Shown here one piece after another: positions 1 to 5,399 of a DNA stretch of 6,597 nucleotides. This DNA is from Cytophagales bacterium. Lineage in GTDB: Bacteria; Bacteroidota; Bacteroidia; Cytophagales; ES-bin-26. The stretch lies in contig JACMKY010000126.1 of assembly GCA_014379925.1 (NCBI GenBank), positions 1 to 6,597 on the forward strand, written 5' to 3'. The notes beneath the pieces were generated by a model that did no database searches, was not told where the DNA came from, and saw nothing but the letters and a program-made list of their open reading frames with translations. Numbering within the stretch: position 1 is the first letter of the stretch; every line of letters starts with the position of its first letter. Both the position numbers and the translations under genes were made by a program.

Positions 1-2
1 AA

Positions 3-113
3 TCGAACATCTCCGTTCACCCGATGGGCGAAAACAACCCCGTTGCTACCAATGCCACCGAAAAGGGGAGGCAGCAGAATCGGCGGGTTGAAATCGTGGC
101 CCGCAAATCCTGA
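3..113 (+). CDS. C-terminal end of an OmpA-family peptidoglycan-binding protein (5' truncated by window)
   Basis: The third plus frame is open from the window edge to a TGA at 111-113 and encodes 36 residues. They include the hallmark end of an OmpA C-terminal domain: NPVATNATEKGRQQNRRVE followed by IVARKS. In this family the Asn-rich stretch and the paired Arg residues (NRRVE) lie at the site that grips diaminopimelate of peptidoglycan, so the protein probably ties the outer membrane to the cell wall. The N-terminal part, which would tell whether it is a porin-like, lipoprotein or flagellar-motor-like OmpA protein, lies outside the window. A strong hairpin follows 35 bases after the stop. 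Family assignment is confident; the specific role is not known. Confidence 0.88.
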   Translation, partial: SNISVHPMGENNPVATNATEKGRQQNRRVEIVARKS

Positions 114-148
114 TCCCCGGCAAAACGTCAAGCACAATTCATCCGGCG

Positions 149-197
149 AAAAAGCCGATCAAGCAGGAACGCAACGTTTCCGCTTGATCGGCTTTTT
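149..197. terminator. Bidirectional rho-independent terminator between convergent genes
   Basis: A perfect 16-bp inverted repeat, AAAAAGCCGATCAAGC at 149-164 and its complement at 182-197, encloses a 17-base loop. The loop can extend the stem with GGAACG/CGTTTCC and one bulged T. The plus strand ends the stem in a T5 run and the minus strand also reads into T5, so it can stop both the OmpA-type gene (stop at 113) and the GNAT gene coming from the other side (stop at 230). Confidence 0.9.
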
Positions 198-229
198 GCT
201 TCAATCCGATCCCGCCGGGGTTGCCACGG

Positions 230-526
230 TCAGGCTGATTTTCCGGAGAGAAGGGATTGGTAATCCGGGTGTCGGCTTAGGTAATGAGCTACCATCGGGC
301 AGGTAGCGACAACTTGGTAGCCATTCTCCCGGGCGTAATCCAGGCCGTACCGGATCATTTCCTCCGCGATTCCCTGTCCCCGCAATTCTTCGGATACATA
401 CGTGTGCGTGAAGTCCATCACGCGGGGGGCGGGGAGACTGTAGGCCAGTTCGGCGTCGATTTCCTGGCCATCCACTTTGGCACCGAACGCCTGATCCGCC
501 GGGTTATGGGTTACGACAACATTCAT
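230..526 (-). CDS. Small GNAT-fold N-acetyltransferase, YjdJ/NATD1-like
   Basis: A 98-residue protein. The single GNAT domain covers nearly the whole chain: an N-terminal strand segment with DGQEIDAELAYSL, then DFTHTYVSEELRGQGIAEEM (residues 38-57), which carries the acetyl-CoA pyrophosphate loop RGQGIA, then the C-terminal CPMVAHYLSRHPDYQSLL. This short layout, with 'FTHTYV..E.RGQGIA' and 'CP.V..Y..RHP.Y', is typical of the compact YjdJ/NATD1 (Acetyltransf_CG-type) family of about 90-110 residues, whose physiological substrate is generally not known. The Cys of the CPMV motif is a conserved family position. The ATG at 524-526 gives the family's usual N-terminus. The gene may be read through from the 68-residue membrane protein gene 75 bases upstream, and it ends at the bidirectional terminator. 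Confidence 0.93.
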   Translation of the reverse strand: MNVVVTHNPADQAFGAKVDGQEIDAELAYSLPAPRVMDFTHTYVSEELRGQGIAEEMIRYGLDYARENGYQVVATCPMVAHYLSRHPDYQSLLSGKSA

Positions 527-550
527 GGTAGTCTGGTTAAGGCGTCTGGT

Positions 551-579
551 GGCCGGGCTTTCCGGCCTTTCCGAAAGGC
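551..579 (-). other. Overlapping alternative hairpins upstream of the GNAT gene
   Basis: Two inverted repeats share bases and cannot form together. One pairs GGCCGG at 551-556 with CCGGCC at 562-567. The other pairs GCCTTT at 565-570 with AAAGGC at 574-579. They lie between the stop of the 68-residue membrane protein gene (602) and the GNAT start (526). Neither is followed by a T run on the minus strand, so a strong intrinsic terminator is unlikely. They could be a processing or attenuation site, or chance in GC-rich DNA. Confidence 0.25.
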
Positions 580-601
580 TGCTTCGAAGCTGGGCATCCG
601 T

Positions 602-808
602 TCAGACCTTGCCCGGGTTGAAATCATCCACGCGCGTGGTACGCTGAGCGTCCTTGGCATCCTGCTCTTTATTCAAGGCGTTGCCCATTTCGGGCATATT
701 GGTTTTGCGGTGACTGGGTTTGTTGCGCGAACGGAGTTCGGTGATGCCGACGCCAATCAATACGGTCACCGCCATGGCGACGGTGATGATGATCGCTAAT
801 GTTGTCAT
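602..808 (-). CDS. Small single-pass membrane protein of unknown function (68 aa)
   Basis: I do not recognise a family. The protein starts MTTLAIIITVAMAVTVLIGV: residues 3-23 form one strongly hydrophobic helix, followed by ELRSRNKPSHRK. By the positive-inside rule the C-terminal 45 residues probably face the cytoplasm. That tail is polar and charged, with no cysteine and no visible domain. Clean hydrophobic-then-charged structure and position in a same-strand series support a real gene; the plus-strand frame across it reads as a shadow. The gene lies downstream of the terminator at 935-960, so it should have its own promoter in 809-934, but I could not pick a convincing TTG/TAnnTTTG pair there. 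Confidence 0.6.
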   Translation of the reverse strand: MTTLAIIITVAMAVTVLIGVGITELRSRNKPSHRKTNMPEMGNALNKEQDAKDAQRTTRVDDFNPGKV

Positions 809-934
809 TTTCTTGAATGGTGAGTGAAACGGAAACGGATGGTTTGATTTACTTCATACGCAGGGGGAAACGCGAAGTTGGTTCTTCCGGTTGATTTGTT
901 GGGAAGCTCCGGCAGGCCAGCGCCCTGCAAACAA

Positions 935-960
935 AATGCCCGGCCATTTGACCGGGCATT
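935..960 (-). terminator. Rho-independent terminator after the 39-residue membrane peptide gene
   Basis: A 9-bp perfect stem, AATGCCCGG at 935-943 and CCGGGCATT at 952-960, has an 8-base loop. On the minus strand the stem is followed by TTTTGTTTG. It lies 38 bases past the stop codon at 999 and separates the two small membrane protein genes into different transcription units. Confidence 0.8.
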
Positions 961-998
961 CCTTACAACGTACCCTTTCTCAACGGATGCCCGTAGGG

Positions 999-1118
999 CT
1001 AACTGGGACTGGGAACCACTTCGTCGCTTTTTGTCGCGCCTGATTGACTGGTATTCAGGGCCAACCACACGCCCAGCGTAACGCCGATTAGGGTAATGGT
1101 GATCAACAATGCTCTCAT
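999..1118 (-). CDS. Tiny single-helix membrane peptide of unknown function (39 aa)
   Basis: The start chosen is the ATG at 1116-1118, giving MRALLITITLIGVTLGVWLA and then a polar tail LNTSQSGATKSDEVVPSPS. A longer frame from 1226 exists, but its extra 36 residues are basic, have no recognisable character and cross a structured intergenic region, so the internal ATG is preferred. One Arg before a hydrophobic stretch (residues 3-21) and a net acidic, Ser/Pro-rich tail suggest N-in, C-out topology, or a signal-peptide-like anchor. There is no lipobox cysteine. A classic terminator follows the stop, which supports a real transcript ending here. Function unknown. Confidence 0.5.
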   Translation of the reverse strand: MRALLITITLIGVTLGVWLALNTSQSGATKSDEVVPSPS

Positions 1119-1207
1119 CAGAATGCAGTTTAGTGGAAAGTCAGGACGGATTTGCCCACGTATACGGGTTGTAAAGGGCTTTGTTGGGGGAAGCGCTTTC
1201 TTTCCGC

Positions 1208-1249
1208 AACGATCACGGGTAAACACTGGCGCGGCCAGACCAGATCGTT
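1208..1249. repeat. Nested inverted repeat between the lipoprotein gene and the 39-residue peptide gene
   Basis: An outer 7-bp dyad, AACGATC at 1208-1214 and GATCGTT at 1243-1249, encloses an inner 5-bp hairpin, CTGGC at 1226-1230 and GCCAG at 1234-1238 with a GCG loop. On the minus strand the inner stem is followed by TGTTTA, a weak terminator-like tail for the lipoprotein gene (stop at 1281). It could equally be an operator or 5' leader structure for the peptide gene starting at 1118. Confidence 0.4.
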
Positions 1250-1280
1250 TTAGGGTTACCGAGGCCCGTTCCCGGTCACT

Positions 1281-2540
1281 TCATTGGTTCATCAGGCTTC
1301 TCACCTGGGGAAGTTGCTTCACTCGTTCGACTGTCTTGGTGTCCAACTGGTTATCTCGTTGCATCCGCACCAGCAACTGCGGCGTAACGCAGCCGCTCCG
1401 CTCCTTGAGTTCAATCCGCATCGGGTTGAACTTCACCCGCACTTTGGTTCGGGTCCCCGCCTCGTTATCGTCGCCATCGCCGGTGAATTCAAAGCGCTTC
1501 ACCAACTCCCCGTTCCCCGCGTTGAACACATCCAATTCGTGGTTGCTGTCGGTGTAAGCGTGGGAAGTGGTGGTTCCACTCGTGATTTTTTCGATTTTCA
1601 GGTTGTTGGGAGCGGTGTAGAGGGTCACTACCCGGCTTCCTTCCGCCCGCGTGTAGTCACTTTTCGTTTCCACGGCCTTCATGTAGATGCGGGCCTTGAC
1701 CGTGTTGTTCTCCACGTAGGCACTTACCTCCGCGTTCACCCGCGGACCGTTCCCGTCGAAGTCCCGGTCGCCTCCGACGTGGGGCGGCGTAAAGTCAACC
1801 TCTCCCGGCTCGTGCGACACCGTGGTGACCTTGCACACTTCCGGCTGGGGCTGGATGACGGGAATGGAAGAGACTTCCTTGTTGTTCCAACTCAGCACCA
1901 ACTCGTGGCTGTTCCGATCGAGCAGAACGCCGTTGCTCCCCAGATTCAACACCAGGTGGTAATGGGTGGGTTGACTCAACGCGTGGGTGACGTCAATTTT
2001 CTGGGTGCCGTTGCTCAGGTAGACCTTGATGGCCGTCCGGTCGAAATCGTACCCGAAAAACTCCGCTTTCCCCCGTCGGTTCGCGTCCAGGCTCAGGTCA
2101 ATCCCGGCGGGCACGACCTGGCACATCACGGGTTCGAGCAGGGGCACGGGTTGTCTCAGGAGGTTGGACTTGATCCGCATCAGTTCCTGCCGGAGCCGGT
2201 TCCGCAGAAAGTCCGCGTCGCACCGGAATTCAGTCCCCGTGGTGGCTACCGCCCGGTTCACCAGGTTGTTGACCTCGTTTCTCACGGTACTCTGGGCTTC
2301 GTCGGTCAGTTTGTCGGTCAGCTCCCGGAGCGTCTGTTGCCAATTGGCCGACTGGCCGCTCAGCTGGTCAATGGCATCGTCGAGGGCGGCGGTGGTTTCG
2401 GCCACCGTATCCTTGATCGTACCCCGAATTTTGTCAAAAACTCCGCAACCGCCGGTCAACAGCAGACAAAACAGGAGGAGCACGCCAAGGTTCAGTTTTC
2501 GGTCGGCGTCGGACCGCCGGGTGGAACGGGGATTTTGCAT
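1281..2540 (-). CDS. Putative lipoprotein with coiled-coil stalk and two beta-rich domains
   Basis: A 419-residue protein of no family I can name. After a long basic N-region (residues 1-17) comes a hydrophobic core, LGVLLLFCLLLTGGC, ending in a lipobox-like TGGC, so Cys32 is the probable lipidated residue. Residues 36-130 are predicted to be mostly helical with amphipathic, coiled-coil-like spacing (TAALDDAIDQL, LRELTDKLTDEAQ, VRNEVNNLV). Residues about 140-232 look like an Ig-like beta-sandwich. Residues about 245-380 form a second beta domain with Asp/Gly-rich turns (GGDRDFDGNGP; GDGDDNEAGTRT) followed by VRVKFNPMRIEL. Four further cysteines (107, 140, 236, 384) sit near domain borders and could pair as disulfides in the periplasm or outside. 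The acidic turns could bind calcium, which is inference. The gene starts 99 bases after the protease stop with no clear promoter, so read-through from the protease gene is possible. Confidence 0.85.
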   Translation of the reverse strand: MQNPRSTRRSDADRKLNLGVLLLFCLLLTGGCGVFDKIRGTIKDTVAETTAALDDAIDQLSGQSANWQQTLRELTDKLTDEAQSTVRNEVNNLVNRAVATTGTEFRCDADFLRNRLRQELMRIKSNLLRQPVPLLEPVMCQVVPAGIDLSLDANRRGKAEFFGYDFDRTAIKVYLSNGTQKIDVTHALSQPTHYHLVLNLGSNGVLLDRNSHELVLSWNNKEVSSIPVIQPQPEVCKVTTVSHEPGEVDFTPPHVGGDRDFDGNGPRVNAEVSAYVENNTVKARIYMKAVETKSDYTRAEGSRVVTLYTAPNNLKIEKITSGTTTSHAYTDSNHELDVFNAGNGELVKRFEFTGDGDDNEAGTRTKVRVKFNPMRIELKERSGCVTPQLLVRMQRDNQLDTKTVERVKQLPQVRSLMNQ

Positions 2541-2639
2541 GGGTGAAGGTATTTGAAGGTGAAAAATGGGTCCCGTAATCGACTCAGGTACGCAAACAGC
2601 ATTGGTACCGAAAAAATGAAAAAGTAAACACCAACGCGG

Positions 2640-4295
2640 TCAGACCAGGGGCGATCCTGCCAATGCCATTTCCACCGCCCGCAGGGCATTTATCCGCCCG
2701 TGTCCCATTTGATGGTTGTGTCCGTTCTTGTAGACCACTCCGCCTACTCTATCGGCGGTCTGCTTGAGTAGTTGGCGTACCTGTGCCTCCCGTAAAGTGG
2801 GGTTGGCGGAAAGCACCAGGGCACAAATGCCGGCAACCAGGGGGGTTGACGAGGAAGTGCCGTTGAAATCGGCCACGTAATTGTTGTCCAGTTTACCCCC
2901 GGCATTGTAGCCATTGGTTCCGGAAATGTCCGTGGTATAATTGTGCACGCCCGGGGCGGCAAGGTCCACTTCGGGTCCGAAACACGATCCCCACCAACTT
3001 TCACCATCCCGGCTGGTACGCGTTTTGGGTTGGTCGTATTCATTGCTGGCCGCGATGGTAAGCACGTTGGGCAAGCTACCCGGAAATTCGACCGGGCCGG
3101 CGGCATTACCCGCGGCCACCACGATTACGCAGCCTTTGCCGTTACGCCCCCGCGTACGGGCCCGCTCAAAGGCGTTGGTGATGGCACCGGAAGGAGCGCC
3201 CCCGCCCCAACTGTTGCTGAGAATGTCCGCTCCGTTCTGCCAGGCCCAATCGATGGCTTTCCGAATGCCACTGCTGGTGGATACCCAATCCGCGTCCTTC
3301 CGCGGAGAATAGGCGATGCGGATGGCAAGAATGGAACTGCCCCCGCCCGTCCCCCGGATTCCCAGTCCGTTGCTGGGGATGGCGGCGGCAAGTCCGGCGC
3401 ACGCGGTGCCGTGCGCATCCCACGGTTGGGGTTGTTGATTGGCGTCTTCGTCGGTGGCATCGTAACCGCCGACAATGGCGGAGGCCAGATCGGGATGGGA
3501 AACGTCGACGCCTTCGTCGAGTACCGCTATTTTGATGTTCTTAGAGACGGTAACGCGGGTCCAGGCTTCCGCCGCGCGGGTAATCTTCAGGGCGTACTGA
3601 AACCGCTGCAGTGGATCGGGCCCGGCCGCCGCCAGCGGTTCCGCTACGCCGCTGGTTGCTTCGTGCCGGTAGGCAGTGGGCGTAGAGGCCTGGCCAGGGG
3701 CGGCCTGGGTTGGTGGGAGTGCATTCTTGGAAAGACCCCCTCCGGTTTTACCCGAATCACCCTTCCGGGGCGTATGCTGACCGATGGTGATGAAATCCGG
3801 TTCGGCGTAGTCCACTTCCGCCCGCTGCGAGAGTTTGGCAATGGCATCGAAAGGACTCATGGCCGGGTTGATCCGCACCACGTATTCATCCTCGTCCGCC
3901 TCCAGAATTTCGCCACCGCTGTCCTGAATGATTTCCACGGCTTTGGTGCCGGTTTCCGGCTTGAAGCCCACCAGAATGCGGTCGGTTACCACTACTTGCG
4001 TGGAACCCAGGTCAAAAACCGGAGAAACCCTTTCCACCGTGGCATCGGCGTTCAAGGCATCCGCGGCGGCCGTCAAAGGGTGACTGGTGGGTTGATCCGG
4101 TTGGGAAACGTCGATGATGGTCAGCTTCTCGTGGGGCACTTCCAGGCGATCATCAAAATCCCCCACTTCCGGTTTGGGATCGATTGCCGCCCGGCGGATG
4201 GCCTGGTCAGCGGACTCGCTGAACCGTACCGCAATTTTATTGGGATTCACCGGCAGCGAAACGCGTTTGCCGTTCACGATGTATTCGAAGTCCAT
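2640..4295 (-). CDS. S8 (subtilisin-family) serine protease with bipartite prodomain, no signal peptide
   Basis: A 551-residue peptidase that cleaves peptide bonds by a Ser-His-Asp mechanism. The catalytic set is complete: Asp260 in AVLDEGVDVSHPDL, His295 in DAHGTACAG, oxyanion Asn397 in VVAAGN, and Ser481 in NGTSSSTPLVAG. The Asp motif reads DEG where the commonest subtilisin form is DTG. Residues 1-172 look like a long propeptide with two similar halves, each with an 'IAVRF' or 'RILVGF' strand (21-25 and 106-111); the second half ends VDYAEPDFI, typical of fervidolysin-like S8 prodomains just before processing. A Gly/Pro/Ala-rich linker (about 173-228) leads to the catalytic domain (about 229-545). 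The N-terminus MDFEYIVNGKRVSL is polar, with no Sec signal, lipobox or C-terminal sorting domain. It may therefore act inside the cell or leave by an unrecognised route. It has its own promoter at 4336-4366. Confidence 0.96.
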   Translation of the reverse strand: MDFEYIVNGKRVSLPVNPNKIAVRFSESADQAIRRAAIDPKPEVGDFDDRLEVPHEKLTIIDVSQPDQPTSHPLTAAADALNADATVERVSPVFDLGSTQVVVTDRILVGFKPETGTKAVEIIQDSGGEILEADEDEYVVRINPAMSPFDAIAKLSQRAEVDYAEPDFITIGQHTPRKGDSGKTGGGLSKNALPPTQAAPGQASTPTAYRHEATSGVAEPLAAAGPDPLQRFQYALKITRAAEAWTRVTVSKNIKIAVLDEGVDVSHPDLASAIVGGYDATDEDANQQPQPWDAHGTACAGLAAAIPSNGLGIRGTGGGSSILAIRIAYSPRKDADWVSTSSGIRKAIDWAWQNGADILSNSWGGGAPSGAITNAFERARTRGRNGKGCVIVVAAGNAAGPVEFPGSLPNVLTIAASNEYDQPKTRTSRDGESWWGSCFGPEVDLAAPGVHNYTTDISGTNGYNAGGKLDNNYVADFNGTSSSTPLVAGICALVLSANPTLREAQVRQLLKQTADRVGGVVYKNGHNHQMGHGRINALRAVEMALAGSPLV

Positions 4296-4335
4296 GGTTG
4301 ATTGTTCTGGTTTGCGTTTGATTGTTTTTTATTGG

Positions 4336-4366
4336 CAAAATCACTTGGGCGGCAACGGCTTTTCAA
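4336..4366 (-). promoter_or_regulatory. Bacteroidota-type promoter of the S8 protease gene
   Basis: On the minus strand TTG (plus 4364-4366) is followed after exactly 20 bases by TGATTTTG (plus 4336-4343). This matches the Bacteroidota sigma pattern TTG-N19-21-TAnnTTTG with one mismatch. Transcription would begin near 4329, leaving a leader of roughly 35 bases before the ATG at 4295. It implies the protease can be expressed separately from the upstream 243-residue protein. Confidence 0.65.
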
Positions 4367-4422
4367 CACCGGTTTTTCGGTATGGGTAAGATCAGACCGC
4401 CGCGGACGGCGTAAAAGCGGAA

Positions 4423-4435
4423 TGTTTGCCAAACA
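4423..4435. promoter_or_regulatory. TGTTTG-C-CAAACA palindrome upstream of the protease promoter
   Basis: Perfect 6-bp arms around a single base, at 4423-4428 and 4430-4435, lie between the stop of the 243-residue gene (4464) and the protease promoter, about 57 bases upstream of its TTG element. The size and symmetry suit a dimeric regulator site. The tight centre is unsuited to an RNA hairpin. No regulator can be assigned. Confidence 0.3.
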
Positions 4436-4463
4436 CCGCGCTCGCCACCCTTCAGCGATGGCA

Positions 4464-5195
4464 TCACTGGCCGGCGAGAAACTTTAACGCTTTGGGCACT
4501 CCCGCCAATTTTTCCAACGCCAGCGGCGTCGAAGAATCCGTCAGCGTTTCCGCCGCGGGGGCGTCCCGTTCGGCAAACGAGCCGGGCTGCGATCCGGCCA
4601 CCCGGCCTTCTGCTTCCGGGCCCAAAGGAATCACCCGGATCTGACATTCAATGTGTTCTCCCTCGGTACTGAATTCGTCGTCAATGTTGTAGGGGGGAAG
4701 CGTATTGCGAAAAAACGAGCCTTCCGTACTGTACACCAGGTCGTTCTGGTTCTTCGACAGTATTTTGCCCACTAAACGCCCGAGTTCCGTCAGCACCGTT
4801 GACACCAGCAGGGCGGTGGGATGGGGGGTGGTCAAGGTCCGGACGATTTCCTTGGCTTCCGGGGAGTCAAAGAGGCTGGTCACGGTTTCCCCGAACTCCC
4901 TCACGTCCTGGTCGCTTTCCACGAAAAGCACGGAGTAGTAGACGAAGGAACCGGGATTTTTAGGCCCGTAAACGATCCTTCCGTGCCCACCGAATTTCAC
5001 CCAGGTCCATTGCTTCACCTGGGGGATGAAAAACGAATTCGTAAACAAGGTAGGGGTCGGATTGGCCGTACCGCTGGCGTCCACCGCCAGGGTTACGATG
5101 CCAATTTCGTTGCGTCCCAAAAAGTCGGCCCCTTTGCGCATCCGGAAACCAGGAATGGTAATGGCAATGTCGTCCTTGTCTTTGTTGAAGTTCAT
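4464..5195 (-). CDS. Unknown 243-residue protein, predicted beta-rich with central helices
   Basis: No family recognised. The N-terminus MNFNKDKDDIAITIPGFRMR is polar, without a signal peptide or membrane segment, so a cytoplasmic or unconventionally exported protein is expected. Residues 8-100 alternate as beta strands (IAITIPGF, IGIVTLAVDA, WTWVKFGGHGRIVYG, SFVYYSVLFVESD). Residues 97-150 are helical (DVREFGETVTSLF, SPEAKEIVRTL, ALLVSTVLTELGRLVGKIL). Then come KNQNDLVYSTEGSFFR and LPPYNIDDEF, and a final strand HIECQIRVIPLG. The last 50 residues are a low-complexity Pro/Ala/Glu tail. The overall pattern resembles a C2-like sandwich interrupted by a helical hairpin, but that is a guess from sequence. 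The gene sits 168 bases upstream of the S8 protease gene and has its own promoter. It could be a partner, inhibitor, chaperone or substrate of the protease. An ATG at 5193-5195 with a plausible leader supports the start. Confidence 0.85.
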   Translation of the reverse strand: MNFNKDKDDIAITIPGFRMRKGADFLGRNEIGIVTLAVDASGTANPTPTLFTNSFFIPQVKQWTWVKFGGHGRIVYGPKNPGSFVYYSVLFVESDQDVREFGETVTSLFDSPEAKEIVRTLTTPHPTALLVSTVLTELGRLVGKILSKNQNDLVYSTEGSFFRNTLPPYNIDDEFSTEGEHIECQIRVIPLGPEAEGRVAGSQPGSFAERDAPAAETLTDSSTPLALEKLAGVPKALKFLAGQ

Positions 5196-5245
5196 CGTGT
5201 TGGGGATTTAGGGGTTACCACCAGGGTTTTTATCGGTGCTCGGGG

Positions 5246-5276
5246 TAAAACTACGTAAGTGATTTTCCCGCTACAA
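5246..5276 (-). promoter_or_regulatory. Bacteroidota-type promoter of the 243-residue protein gene
   Basis: On the minus strand TTG (plus 5274-5276) is followed after exactly 20 bases by TAGTTTTA (plus 5246-5253), one base off TAnnTTTG. The start of transcription would be near 5239, giving a leader of about 44 bases. Element spacing is identical to that of the promoter at 4336-4366. Confidence 0.65.
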
Positions 5277-5309
5277 TACCCGATTTTTAGTATTTTCCGG
5301 ATTTATCCG
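5275..5309. promoter_or_regulatory. Two small dyads at and upstream of the promoter of the 243-residue gene
   Basis: AATAC at 5275-5279 and GTATT at 5290-5294 form a dyad with a 10-base spacer that overlaps the TTG element of the promoter. A second dyad, CGGAT-TT-ATCCG, lies at 5298-5309, about 22 bases further upstream. Their positions suit operator or activator sites. The adjacent PAS-LuxR regulator is the obvious candidate binder, but nothing in the sequence proves it. Confidence 0.3.
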
Positions 5310-5399
5310 TGGCGGACCGCGCATTGCACCGAGTCCCGGTAACCGTTTTTTATAACTTGAACCGGTAAGCAACCAGTACGCTGAATTTAGTACTGCCCT

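Noticed and set aside
284..799. 171-codon plus-strand frame
   Set aside because: It lies opposite the GNAT gene and the 68-residue membrane protein and shows no domain.
805..1068. 87-codon minus-strand frame between the two small membrane proteins
   Set aside because: It runs through the terminator at 935-960 and overlaps the 39-residue peptide gene; its peptide has no membrane segment or domain.
1284..2546. 420-codon plus-strand open frame opposite the lipoprotein gene
   Set aside because: It mirrors the lipoprotein gene almost exactly, and its peptide is His/Val/Gly-rich with no domain. Long antisense frames are expected in GC-rich coding DNA; the minus strand has the signal peptide and domain structure.
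2943..4301. 452-codon plus-strand open frame opposite the protease gene
   Set aside because: The minus strand encodes all subtilisin catalytic motifs in order. The plus frame has no motif and a Gly/Arg/Phe-rich composition typical of antisense reading.
4396..4411. CGCCG-TCCG-CGGCG hairpin downstream of the 243-residue gene as terminator
   Set aside because: The stem is short and no T run follows on the minus strand.
5341..5375. Possible terminator after the PAS-LuxR gene (ACCG/CGGT pairing around a T6 run)
   Set aside because: The arms are only 4-5 bp with a loop of about 17 bases, too weak to call.
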